Of a DNA stretch of 64,000 nucleotides, positions 26,101 through 41,100 are shown in pieces (within the stretch, counting starts at the first letter, position 1; every line of letters begins with the position of its first letter). Source of the stretch: Lineus longissimus. Its lineage: Eukaryota; Nemertea; Pilidiophora; Heteronemertea; Lineidae. A program made the position numbers and the translations under genes. The notes beneath the pieces are model-generated. The model was given only the letters and a program-made list of their open reading frames with translations, did not search any database and was not told the DNA's origin. Where the stretch lies: assembly GCF_910592395.1 (NCBI RefSeq), contig NC_088311.1, positions 10,788,501 through 10,852,500 of the forward strand, read 5' to 3'.

Positions 26101-29100
26101 ATGGCTCCTGCTGTCTTTGCTAAATGGTTGTGACAGGGATAGAATAGATGAACAAACATCTCCTGTCATCGATGATTGAGGCAAAATAGGATAGACAAGA
26201 CATGGCTCCTGTTGTCTTTACTAAATGGTTGGGACAGGGACAGAATAGATGAACAAACATCTCCTGTCATCAATGATTGTAACAAAATAGGATAGACAAG
26301 ACATGCCTCCTGCTGTCTTTACTAAATGGTTGTGACAGGGACAGAATAGATGAACAAACATATCCTGTCATCAATGATTGTAAATAAATAGGATAGACAA
26401 GACATGGTTCCTGCTGCCTTTGCTAAATGGTTGTGACAGGGACAGAATAGATGAACAAACATCTCCTGTTATCAATGATTGTAACAAAATAGGATAGACA
26501 AGACATGGCTCCTGCTGTCTTTGCTAAATGGTTGTGACAGGGACAGAATAGATGAACAAACATCTCCTGTTATCAATGATTGTAAGAAAATAGGATAGAC
26601 AAGGCATGGCTCCTGCTGTCTTTGCTAAATGGTTGTGACAGGGACAGAATAGATGAACAAACATCTCCTGTTATCAATGATTGTAACAAAATAGGATAGA
26701 CAAGACATGGCTCCTGCTGTCTTTGCTAAATGGTTGTGACAGGGACAGAATAGATGAACAAACATCACCTGTTATCAATGATTGTAAGAAAATAGGATAG
26801 ACAAGACATGGCTCCTGCTGTCTTTGCTAAATGGTTGTGACAGGGACAGAATAGATGAACAAACATCACCTGTTATCAATGATTGTAACAAAATAGGATA
26901 GACAAGGCATGGCTCCTGCTGTCTTTGCTAAATGGTTGTGACAGGGACAGAATTGATGAACAAACATCTCCTGTTATCAATGATTGTAACAAAATAGGAT
27001 AGACAAGGCATGGCTCCTGTTGTCTTTACTAAATGGTTGGGACAGGGACAGAATAGATGAACAAACATCTCCTGTCATCAATGATTGTAACAAAATAGAA
27101 TAGACAAGACATGGCTCCTGTTGTCTTTACTAAATGGTTGGGACAGGGACAGAATAGATGAACAAACATCTCCTGTCATCAATTATTGTAACAAAATAGG
27201 ATAAACAAGACATGCCTCCTGTTGTCTTTACTAAATGGTTGTGACAGGGACAGAATAAATGAACAAACATCCCCTGTTATCAATGATTGTAAATAAATAG
27301 GATAGGCAAGACATGGTTCCTGCTGCCTTTGCTAAATGGTTGTGACAGGGACAGAATAGATGAACAAACATCTCCTGTTATCAATGATTGTAAATCAATA
27401 GGATAGGCAAGACATGGTTCCTGCTGCCTTTGCTAAATGGTTGTGACAGGGACAGAATAGATGAACAAACATCTCCTGTTATCAATGATTGTAAATAAAT
27501 AGGATAGACAAGACTTGGTTCCTGCTGTCTTTGCTAAATGGTTGTGACAGGGACAGAATAGATGAACAAACATTACCTGTTTTCAATAATAGCAACAAAA
27601 TAGGATAGACAAGACATGGCTCCTGCTGCCTTTGCGAAATGGTTGTGACAGGGACAGTATAGATGAACAAACATCACCTGTTATCAATGATTGTAACAAA
27701 ATAGGATAGACAAGACATGGCTCCTGTTGTCTTTACTAAATGGTTGGGACAGGGACAGAATAGATGAACAAACATCTCCTGTCATCAATGATTGTAACAA
27801 AATAGGATAGACAAGACATGCCTCCTGCTGTCTTTTTTAAATGGTTGTGACAGGGACAGAATAGATGAACAAACATCTCCTGTCATCAATGATGGTAAAT
27901 AAATAGGATAGACAAGACATGGTTCCTGCTGCCTTTGCTAAATGGTTGTGACAGGGACAGAATAGATGAACAAACATCTCCTGTTATCAATGATTGTAAA
28001 TAAATAGGATAGACAAGACATGGTTCCTGCTGTCTTTGCTAAATGGTTGTGACAGGGTGAGAATAGATGAACAAACATCTCCTGTTTTCAATAATGGCAA
28101 CAAAATAGATTAGACAAGACATGGCTCCTGCTGCCTTTGCTAAATGGTTGTGAGAGGGACAGAATAGATGAACAAACATTACCTGTTTTCAATAATGGCA
28201 ACAAAATAGGATAGACAAGACATGGCTCCTGCTGCCTTTGCTAAATGGTTGTGACAGGGACAGAATAGATGAACAAACATTACCTGTTTTCAATAATGGC
28301 AACAAAATAGGATAGACAAGACATGGCTCCTGCTGCCTTTGCTAAATGGTTGTGACAGGGACAGAATAGATGAACAAACATTACCTGTTTTCAATAATGG
28401 CAACAAAATAGGATAGACAAGACATGGCTCCTGCTGCCTTTGCGAAATGGTTGTGACAGGGACAGAATAGATGAACAAACATCACCTGTTATCAATAATG
28501 GCAACAAAATAGGATAGACAAGACATGGCTCCTGCTGCCTTTGCTAAATGGTTGTGACAGGGACAGAATAGATGAACAAACATTACCTGTTTTCAATAAT
28601 GGCAACAAAATAGGATAGACAAGACATGGCTCCTGCTGTCTTTGCTAAATGGTTGTGACAGGGACAGAATAGATGAACAAACATCTCCTGTTATCAATGA
28701 TTGTAACAAAATAGGATAGACAAGACATGGCTCCTGCTGTCTTTGCTAAATGGTTGTGACAGGGACAGAATACATGAACAAACATCTCCTGTTATCAATG
28801 ATTGTAACTAAATAGGATAGACAAGACATGGCTCCTGCTGCCTTTGCTTAATGGTTGTGACAGGGAAAGAATAGATGAACAAACATCACCTGTTATCAAT
28901 GATTGTAACAAAATAGGATAGACAAGGCATGGCTCCTGCTGTCTTTGCTAAATGGTTGTGACAGGGACAGAATAGATGAACAAACATCTCCTGTTATCAA
29001 TGATTGTAACAAAATAGGATAGACAAGACATGGCTCCTGCTGTCTTTGCTAAATGGTTGTGACAGGGACAGAATAGATGAACAAACATCACCTGTTATCA

Positions 29101-32100
29101 ATGATTGTAAGAAAATAGGATAGACAAGGCATGGCTCCTGCTGTCTTTGCTAAATGGTTGTGACAGGGACAGAATAGATGAACAAACATATCCTGTTATC
29201 AATGATTGTAACAAAATAGGATAGACAAGGCATGGCTCCTGTTGTCTTTACTAAATGGTTGGGACAGGGACAGAATAGATGAACAAACATCTCCTGTCAT
29301 CAATGATTGTAACAAAATAGGATAGACAAGACATGGCTCCTGTTGTCTTTACTAAATGGTTGGGACAGGGACAGACTAGATGAACAAACATCTCCTGTCA
29401 TCAATGATTGTAAATAAATAGGATAAACAAGACATGCCTCCTGTTGTCTTTACTAAATGGTTGTGACAGGGACAGAATAGATGAACAAACATCTCCTGTT
29501 ATCAATGATTGTAAATAAATAGGATAGACAAGACATGGTTCCTGCTGTCTTTGCTGAATGGTTGTGACAGGGACAGAATAGATGAACAAACATCTCCTGT
29601 TTTCAATAATGGCAACAAAATAGGATAGACAAGACATGGCTCCTACTGCCTTTGCTAAATGGTTGTGACAGGGACAGAATAGATGAACAAACATTACCTG
29701 TTTTCAATAATAGCAACAAAATAGGATAGACAAGACATGACTCCTGCTGCCTTTGCGAAATGGTTGTGACAGGGACAGTATAGATGAACAAACATCACCT
29801 GTTATCAATGATTGTAACAAAATAGGATAGACAAGACATGGCTCCTGCTGCCTTTGCTAAATGATTGGGACAGGGACAGAATAGATGAACAAACATCTCC
29901 TGTTATCAATGATTGTAACAAAATAGGATAGACAAGACATGGCTCCTGCTGCCTTTGCTAAATGGTTGTGACAGGGAAAGAATAGATGAACAAACATCAC
30001 CTGTTATCAATGATTGTAACAAAATAGGATAGACAAGGCATGGCTCCTGCTGTCTTTGCTAAATGGTTGTGACAGGGACAGAATAGATGAACAAACATCT
30101 CCTGTTATCAATGATTGTAACAAAATAGGATAGACAAGACATGGCTCCTGCTGTCTTTGCTAAATGGTTGTGACAGGGACAGAATAGATGAACAAACATC
30201 ACCTGTTATCAATGATTGTAACAAAATAGGATAGACAAGGCATGGCTCCTGCTGTCTTTGCTAAATGGTTGTGACAGGGACAGAATAGATGAACAAACAT
30301 CTCCTGTTATCAATGATTGTAACAAAATAGGATAGACAAGGCATGTCTCCTGCTGTCTTTGCTAAATGGTTGTGACAGGGACAGAATAGATGAACAAACA
30401 TCTCCTGTCATCGATGATTGAGGCAAAATAGGATAAACAAGACATGGCTCCTGCTGTCTTTGCTAAATGGTTGTGACAGGGATAGAATAGATGAACAAAC
30501 ATCTCCTGTCATCGATGATTGAGGCAAAATAGGATAGACAAGACATGGCTCCTGCTGTCTTTGCTAAATGGTTGCGACAGGGACAAAATAGATGAACAAA
30601 CATCTCCTGTCATCGATGATTGAGGCAAAATAAAATAGACAAGACATGGCTCCTGTTGTCTTTGCTAAATGGTTGCGACAGGGACAGAATAGATGAACAA
30701 ACATCTCCTGTTATCAATGATTGAGGCAAAATAGGATAAACAAGACATGGCTCCTGCTGTCTTTGCTAAATGGTTGCGACAGGGACAGAATAGATGAACA
30801 AACATCTCCTGTCATCTATGATTGAGGCAAAATAGGATAGACAAGACATGGCTCCTGTTGTCTTTGCTAAATGGTTGTGACAGGGACAGAATAGATGAAC
30901 AAACATTACCTGTTTTCAATAATGGCAACTAAATAGGATAGACAAGACATGGCTCCTGCTGTCTTTGCTAAATGGTTGTGACAGGGACAGAATAAATGAA
31001 CAAACATTACCTGTCATCTATGATTGAGGCAAAATAGGATAGACAAGACATGGCTCCTGTTGTCTTTGCTAAATGGTTGTGACAGGGACAGAATAGATGA
31101 ACAAACATTACCTGTTTTCAATAATGGCAACTAAATAGGATAGACAAGACATGGCTCCTGCTGTCTTTGCGAAATGGTTGTGACAGGGACAGTATAGATG
31201 AACAAACATCTCCTGTCATCGATGATTGAGGCAAAATAGGATAGACAAGACATGGCTCCTGTTGTCTTTACTAAATGGTTGGGACAGGGACAGAATAGAT
31301 GAACAAACATCTCCTGTCATCAATGATTGTAACAAAATAGGATAGACAAGACATGCCTCCTGCTGTCTTTACTAAATGGTTGTGACAGGGACAGAATAGA
31401 TGAACAAACATATCCTGTCATCAATGATTGTAAATAAATAGGATAGACAAGACATGGTTCCTGCTGCCTTTGCTAAATGGTTGTGACAGGGACAGAATAG
31501 ATGAACAAACATCTCCTGTTATCAATGATTGTAACAAAATAGGATAGACAAGACATGGCTCCTGCTGTCTTTGCTAAATGGTTGTGACAGGGACAGAATA
31601 GATGAACAAACATCTCCTGTTATCAATGATTGTAACAAAATAGGATAGACAAGACATGGCTCCTGCTGCCTTTGCTAAATGGTTGTGACAGGGACAGAAT
31701 AGATGAACAAACATCACCTGTTATCAATGATTGTAACAAAATAGGATAGACAAGGCATGGCTCCTGCTGTCTTTGCTAAATGGTTGTGACAGGGACAGAA
31801 TAGATGAACAAACATCTCCTGTTATCAATGATTGTAACAAAATAGGATAGACAAGACATGGCTCCTGCTGTCTTTGCTAAATGGTTGTGACAGGGACAGA
31901 ATAGATGAACAAACATCACCTGTTATCAATGATTGTAAGAAAATAGGATAGACAAGACATGGCTCCTGCTGTCTTTGCTAAATGGTTGTGACAGGGACAG
32001 AATAGATGAACAAACATCACCTGTTATCAATGATTGTAACAAAATAGGATAGACAAGGCATGGCTCCTGCTGTCTTTGCTAAATGGTTGTGACAGGGACA

Positions 32101-35100
32101 GAATTGATGAACAAACATCTCCTGTTATCAATGATTGTAACAAAATAGGATAGACAAGGCATGGCTCCTGTTGTCTTTACTAAATGGTTGGGACAGGGAC
32201 AGAATAGATGAACAAACCTCTCCTGTCATCAATGATTGTAACAAAATAGAATAGACAAGACATGGCTCCTGTTGTCTTTACTAAATGGTTGGGACAGGGA
32301 CAGAATAGATGAACAAACATCTCCTGTCATCAATTATTGTAACAAAATAGGATAAACAAGACATGCCTCCTGTTGTCTTTACTAAATGGTTGTGACAGGG
32401 ACAGAATAAATGAACAAACATCCCCTGTTATCAATGATTGTAAATAAATAGGATAGGCAAGACATGGTTCCTGCTGCCTTTGCTAAATGGTTGTGACAGG
32501 GACAGAATAGATGAACAAACATCTCCTGTTATCAATGATTGTAAATAAATAGGATAGGCAAGACATGGTTCCTGCTGCCTTTGCTAAATGGTTGTGACAG
32601 GGACAGAATAGATGAACAAACATCTCCTGTTATCAATGATTGTAAATAAATAGGATAGACAAGACTTGGTTCCTGCTGTCTTTGCTAAATGGTTGTGACA
32701 GGGACAGAATAGATGAACAAACATTACCTGTTTTCAATAATAGCAACAAAATAGGATAGACAAGACATGGCTCCTGCTGCCTTTGCGAAATGGTTGTGAC
32801 AGGGACAGTATAGATGAACAAACATCACCTGTTATCAATGATTGTAACAAAATAGGATAGACAAGACATGCCTCCTGCTGTCTTTTTTAAATGGTTGTGA
32901 CAGGGACAGAATAGATGAACAAACATCTCCTGTCATCAATGATTGTAAATAAATAGGATAGACAAGACATGGTTCCTGCTGCCTTTGCTAAATGGTTGTG
33001 ACAGGGACAGAATAGATGAACAAACATGTCCTGTTATCAATGATTGTAAATAAATAGGATAGACAAGACATGGTTCCTGCTGTCTTTGCTAAATGGTTGT
33101 GACAGGGTGAGAATAGATGAACAAACATCTCCTGTTTTCAATAATGGCAACAAAATAGATTAGACAAGACATGGCTCCTGCTGCCTTTGCTAAATGGTTG
33201 TGAGAGGGACAGAATAGATGAACAAACATTACCTGTTTTCAATAATGGCAACAAAATAGGATAGACAAGACATGGCTCCTGCTGCCTTTGCTAAATGGTT
33301 GTGACAGGGACAGAATAGATGAACAAACATTACCTGTTTTCAATAATGGCAACAAAATAGGATAGACAAGACATGGCTCCTGCTGCCTTTGCTAAATGGT
33401 TGTGACAGGGACAGAATAGATGAACAAACATTACCTGTTTTCAATAATGGCAACAAAATAGGATAGACAAGACATGGCTCCTGCTGCCTTTGCGAAATGG
33501 TTGTGACAGGGACAGAATAGATGAACAAACATCACCTGTTATCAATAATGGCAACAAAATAGGATAGACAAGACATGGCTCCTGCTGCCTTTGCTAAATG
33601 GTTGTGACAGGGACAGAATAGATGAACAAACATTACCTGTTTTCAATAATGGCAACAAAATAGGATAGACAAGACATGGCTCCTGCTGTCTTTGCTAAAT
33701 GGTTGTGACAGGGACAGAATAGATGAACAAACATCTCCTGTTATCAATGATTGTAACAAAATAGGATAGACAAGGCATGTCTCCTGCTGTCTTTGCTAAA
33801 TGGTTGTGACAGGGACAGAATAGATGAACAAACATCTCCTGTCATCGATGATTGAGGCAAAATAGGATAAACAAGACATGGCTCCTGCTGTCTTTGCTAA
33901 ATGGTTGTGACAGGGATAGAATAGATGAACAAACATCTCCTGTCATCGATGATTGAGGCAAAATAGGATAGACAAGACATGGCTCCTGCTGTCTTTGCTA
34001 AATGGTTGCGACAGGGACAAAATAGATGAACAAACATCTCCTGTCATCGATGATTGAGGCAAAATAAAATAGACAAGACATGGCTCCTGTTGTCTTTGCT
34101 AAATGGTTGCGACAGGGACAGAATAGATGAACAAACATCTCCTGTTATCAATGATTGAGGCAAAATAGGATAAACAAGACATGGCTCCTGCTGTCTTTGC
34201 TAAATGGTTGCGACAGGGACAGAATAGATGAACAAACATCTCCTGTCATCTATGATTGAGGCAAAATAGGATAGACAAGACATGGCTCCTGTTGTCTTTG
34301 CTAAATGGTTGTGACAGGGACAGAATAGATGAACAAACATTACCTGTTTTCAATAATGGCAACTAAATAGGATAGACAAGACATGGCTCCTGCTGTCTTT
34401 GCTAAATGGTTGTGACAGGGACAGAATAAATGAACAAACATTACCTGTCATCAATGATTGTAACAAAATAGGATAAACAAGACATGCCTCCTGTTGTCTT
34501 TACTAAATGGTTGTGACAGGGACAGAATAGATGAACAAACATCCCCTGTTATCAATGATTGTAAATAAATAGGATAGACAAGACATGGTTCCTGCTGCCT
34601 TTGCTAAATGGTTGTGACAGGGACAGAATAGATGAACAAACATCTCCTGTTATCAATGATTGTAAATAAATAGGATAGACAAGACATGGTTCCTGCTGTC
34701 TTTGCTAAATGGTTGTGACAGGGACAGAATAGATGAACAAACATTACCTGTTTTCAATAATAGCAACAAAATAGGATAGACAAGACATGGCTCCTGCTGC
34801 CTTTGCGAAATGGTTGTGACAGGGACAGTATAGATGAACAAACATCACCTGTTATCAATGATTGTAACAAAATAGGATAGACAAGACATGGCTCCTGTTG
34901 TCTTTACTAAATGGTTGGGACAGGGACAGAATAGATGAACAAACATCTCCTGTCATCAATGATTGTAACAAAATAGGATAGACAAGACATGCCTCCTGCT
35001 GTCTTTACTAAATGGTTGTGACAGGGACAGAATAGATGAACAAACATATCCTGTCATCAATGATTGTAAATAAATAGGATAGACAAGACATGGTTCCTGC

Positions 35101-38100
35101 TGCCTTTGCTAAATGGTTGTGACAGGGACAGAATAGATGAACAAACATCTCCTGTTATCAATGATTGTAACAAAATAGGATAGACAAGACATGGCTCCTG
35201 CTGTCTTTGCTAAATGGTTGTGACAGGGACAGAATAGATGAACAAACATCTCCTGTTATCAATGATTGTAACAAAATAGGATAGACAAGACATGGCTCCT
35301 GCTGCCTTTGCTAAATGGTTTTGACAGGGACAGAATAGATGAACAAACATCACCTGTTATCAATGATTGTAACAAAATAGGATAGACAAGGCATGGCTCC
35401 TGCTGTCTTTGCTAAATGGTTGTGACAGGGACAGAATAGATGAACAAACATCTCCTGTTATCAATGATTGTAACAAAATAGGATAGACAAGACATGGCTC
35501 CTGCTGTCTTTGCTAAATGGTTGTGACAGGGACAGAATAGATGAACAAACATCACCTGTTATCAATGATTGTAAGAAAATAGGATAGACAAGACATGGCT
35601 CCTGCTGTCTTTGCTAAATGGTTGTGACAGGGACAGAATAGATGAACAAACATCACCTGTTATCAATGATTGTAACAAAATAGGATAGACAAGGCATGGC
35701 TCCTGCTGTCTTTGCTAAATGGTTGTGACAGGGACAGAATTGATGAACAAACATCTCCTGTTATCAATGATTGTAACAAAATAGGATAGACAAGGCATGG
35801 CTCCTGTTGTCTTTACTAAATGGTTGGGACAGGGACAGAATAGATGAACAAACATCTCCTGTTATCAATGATTGTAACAAAATAGGATAGACAAGACATG
35901 GCTCCTGTTGTCTTTACTAAATGGTTGGGACAGGGACAGAATAGATGAACAAACATCTCCTGTCATCAATTATTGTAACAAAATAGGATAAACAAGACAT
36001 GCCTCCTGTTGTCTTTACTAAATGGTTGTGACAGGGACAGAATAAATGAACAAACATCCCCTGTTATCAATGATTGTAAATAAATAGGATAGGCAAGACA
36101 TGGTTCCTGCTGCCTTTGCTAAATGGTTGTGACAGGGACAGAATAGATGAACAAACATCTCCTGTTATCAATGATTGTAAATAAATAGGATAGGCAAGAC
36201 ATGGTTCCTGCTGCCTTTGCTAAATGGTTGTGACAGGGACAGAATAGATGAACAAACATCTCCTGTTATCAATGATTGTAAATAAATAGGATAGACAAGA
36301 CTTGGTTCCTGCTGTCTTTGCTAAATGGTTGTGACAGGGACAGAATAGATGAACAAACATTACCTGTTTTCAATAATAGCAACAAAATAGGATAGACAAG
36401 ACATGGCTCCTGCTGCCTTTGCTAAATGGTTGTGAGAGGGACAGAATAGATGAACAAACATTACCTGTTTTCAATAATGGCAACAAAATAGGATAGACAA
36501 GACATGGCTCCTGCTGCCTTTGCTAAATGGTTGTGACAGGGACAGAATAGATGAACAAACATTACCTGTTTTCAATAATGGCAACAAAATAGGATAGACA
36601 AGACATGGCTCCTGCTGCCTTTGCTAAATGGTTGTGACAGGGACAGAATAGATGAACAAACATTACCTGTTTTCAATAATGGCAACAAAATAGGATAGAC
36701 AAGACATGGCTCCTGCTGCCTTTGCGAAATGGTTGTGACAGGGACAGAATAGATGAACAAACATCACCTGTTATCAATAATGGCAACAAAATAGGATAGA
36801 CAAGACATGGCTCCTGCTGCCTTTGCTAAATGGTTGTGACAGGGACAGAATAGATGAACAAACATTACCTGTTTTCAATAATGGCAACAAAATAGGATAG
36901 ACAAGACATGGCTCCTGCTGTCTTTGCTAAATGGTTGTGACAGGGACAGAATAGATGAACAAACATCTCCTGTCATCAATGATTGTAACAAAATAGGATA
37001 GACAAGACATGGCTCCTGTTGTCCTTACTAAATGGTTGGGACAGGGACAGACTAGATGAACAAACATCTCCTGTCATCAATGATTGTAAATAAATAGGAT
37101 AAACAAGACATGCCTCCTGTTGTCTTTACTAAATGGTTGTGACAGGGACAGAATAGATGAACAAACATCTCCTGTTATCAATGATTGTAAATAAATAGGA
37201 TAGACAAGACATGGTTCCTGCTGTCTTTGCTAAATGGTTGTGACAGGGACAGAATAGATGAACAAACATCTCCTGTTTTCAATAATGGCAACAAAATAGG
37301 ATAGACAAGACATGGCTCCTACTGCCTTTGCTAAATGGTTGTGACAGGGACAGAATAGATGAACAAACATTACCTGTTTTCAATAATAGCAACAAAATAG
37401 GATAGACAAGACATGACTCCTGCTGCCTTTGCGAAATGGTTGTGACAGGGACAGTATAGATGAACAAACATCACCTGTTATCAATGATTGTAACAAAATA
37501 GGATAGACAAGACATGGCTCCTGCTGCCTTTGCTAAATGGTTGGGACAGGGACAGAATAGATGAACAAACATCTCCTGTTATCAATGATTGTAACAAAAT
37601 AGGATAGACAAGACATGGCTCCTGCTGCCTTTGCTAAATGGTTGTGACAGGGAAAGAATAGATGAACAAACATCACCTGTTATCAATGATTGTAACAAAA
37701 TAGGATAGACAAGACATGGCTCCTGCTGTCTTTGCTAAATGGTTGTGACAGGGACAGAATAGATGAACAAACATCTCCTGTTATCAATGATTGTAACAAA
37801 ATAGGATAGACAAGACATGGCTCCTGCTGTCTTTGCTAAATGGTTGTGACAGGGACAGAATAGATGAACAAACATCACCTGTTATCAATGATTGTAACAA
37901 AATAGGATAGACAAGGCATGGCTCCTGCTGTCTTTGCTAAATGGTTGTGACAGGGACAGAATAGATGAACAAACATCTCCTGTTATCAATGATTGTAACA
38001 AAATAGGATAGACAAGGCATGTCTCCTGCTGTCTTTGCTAAATGGTTGTGACAGGGACAGAATAGATGAACAAACATCTCCTGTCATCGATGATTGAGGC

Positions 38101-41100
38101 AAAATAGGATAAACAAGACATGGCTCCTGCTGTCTTTGCTAAATGGTTGCGACAGGGACAGAATAGATGAACAAACATCTCCTGTCATCGATGATTGAGG
38201 CAAAATAGGATAGACAAGACATGGCTCCTGCTGTCTTTGCTAAATGGTTGCGACAGGGACAGAATAGATGAACAAACATCTCCTGTCATCGATGATTGAG
38301 GCAAAATAGGATAAACAAGACATGGCTCCTGTTGTCTTTGCTAAATGGTTGCGACAGGGACAGAATAGATGAACAAACATCTCCTGTTATCAATGATTGA
38401 GGCAAAATAGGATAAACAAGACATGGCTCCTGCTGTCTTTGCTAAATGGTTGGGACAGGGACAGAATAGATGAACAAACATCTCCTGTTATCAATGATTG
38501 TAACAAAATAGGATAGACAAGACATGGCTCCTGCTGCCTTTGCTAAATGGTTTTGACAGGGACAGAATAGATGAACAAACATCACCTGTTATCAATGATT
38601 GTAACAAAATAGGATAGACAAGGCATGGCTCCTGCTGTCTTTGCTAAATGGTTGTGACAGGGACAGAATAGATGAACAAACATCTCCTGTTATCAATGAT
38701 TGTAACAAAATAGGATAGACAAGACATGGCTCCTGCTGTCTTTGCTAAATGGTTGTGACAGGGACAGAATAGATGAACAAACATCACCTGTTATCAATGA
38801 TTGTAAGAAAATAGGATAGACAAGACATGGCTCCTGCTGTCTTTGCTAAATGGTTGTGACAGGGACAGAATAGATGAACAAACATCACCTGTTATCAATG
38901 ATTGTAACAAAATAGGATAGACAAGGCATGGCTCCTGCTGTCTTTGCTAAATGGTTGTGACAGGGACAGAATTGATGAACAAACATCTCCTGTTATCAAT
39001 GATTGTAACAAAATAGGATAGACAAGGCATGGCTCCTGTTGTCTTTACTAAATGGTTGGGACAGGGACAGAATAGATGAACAAACATCTCCTGTCATCAA
39101 TGATTGTAACAAAATAGAATAGACAAGACATGGCTCCTGTTGTCTTTACTAAATGGTTGTGACAGGGACAGAATAGATGAACAAACATCTCCTGTCATCA
39201 ATTATTGTAACAAAATAGGATAAACAAGACATGCCTCCTGTTGTCTTTACTAAATGGTTGTGACAGGGACAGAATAAATGAACAAACATCCCCTGTTATC
39301 AATGATTGTAAATAAATAGGATAGGCAAGACATGGTTCCTGCTGCCTTTGCTAAATGGTTGTGACAGGGACAGAATAGATGAACAAACATCTCCTGTTAT
39401 CAATGATTGTAAATAAATAGGATAGGCAAGACATGGTTCCTGCTGCCTTTGCTAAATGGTTGTGACAGGGACAGAATAGATGAACAAACATCTCCTGTTA
39501 TCAATGATTGTAAATAAATAGGATAGACAAGACATGGTTCCTGCTGTCTTTGCTAAATGGTTGTGACAGGGACAGAATAGATGAACAAACATTACCTGTT
39601 TTCAATAATAGCAACAAAATAGGATAGACAAGACATGGCTCCTGCTGCCTTTGCGAAATGGTTGTGACAGGGACAGAATAGATGAACAAACATCACCTGT
39701 TATCAATGATTGTAACAAAATAGGATAGACAAGACATGGCTCCTGTTGTCTTTACTAAATGGTTGGGACAGGGACAGAATAGATGAACAAACATCTCCTG
39801 TCATCAATGATTGTAACAAAATAGGATAGACAAGACATGCCTCCTGCTGTCTTTTTTAAATGGTTGTGACAGGGACAGAATAGATGAACAAACATCTCCT
39901 GTCATCAATGATTGTAAATAAATAGGATAGACAAGACATGGTTCCTGCTGCCTTTGCTAAATGGTTGTGACAGGGACAGAATAGATGAACAAACATCTCC
40001 TGTTATCAATGATTGTAAATAAATAGGATAGACAAGACATGGTTCCTGCTGTCTTTGCTAAATGGTTGTGACAGGGTGAGAATAGATGAACAAACATCTC
40101 CTGTTTTCAATAATGGCAACAAAATAGATTAGACAAGACATGGCTCCTGCTGCCTTTGCTAAATGGTTGTGAGAGGGACAGAATAGATGAACAAACATTA
40201 CCTGTTTTCAATAATGGCAACAAAATAGGATAGACAAGACATGGCTCCTGCTGCCTTTGCTAAATGGTTGTGACAGGGACAGAATAGATGAACAAACATT
40301 ACCTGTTTTCAATAATGGCAACAAAATAGGATAGACAAGACATGGCTCCTGCTGCCTTTGCTAAATGGTTGTGACAGGGACAGAATAGATGAACAAACAT
40401 TACCTGTTTTCAATAATGGCAACAAAATAGGATAGACAAGACATGGCTCCTGCTGCCTTTGCTAAATGGTTGTGACAGGGACAGAATAGATGAACAAACA
40501 TCACCTGTTATCAATAATGGCAACAAAATAGGATAGACAAGACATGGCTCCTGCTGTCTTTGCTAAATGGTTGTGACAGGGACAGAATAGATGAACAAAC
40601 ATTACCTGTTTTCAATAATGGCAACAAAATAGGATAGACAAGACATGGCTCCTGCTGTCTTTGCTAAATGGTTGTGACAGGGACAGAATAGATGAACAAA
40701 CATCTCCTGTTATCAATGATTGTAACAAAATAGGATAGACAAGACATGGCTCCTGCTGTCTTTGCTAAATGGTTGTGACAGGGACAGAATACATGAACAA
40801 ACATCTCCTGTTATCAATGATTGTAACTAAATAGGATAGACAAGACATGGCTCCTGCTGCCTTTGCTTAATGGTTGTGACAGGGAAAGAATAGATGAACA
40901 AACATCACCTGTTATCAATGATTGTAACAAAATAGGATAGACAAGGCATGGCTCCTGCTGTCTTTGCTAAATGGTTGTGACAGGGACAGAATAGATGAAC
41001 AAACATCTCCTGTTATCAATGATTGTAACAAAATAGGATAGACAAGACATGGCTCCTGCTGTCTTTGCTAAATGGTTGTGACAGGGACAGAATAGATGAA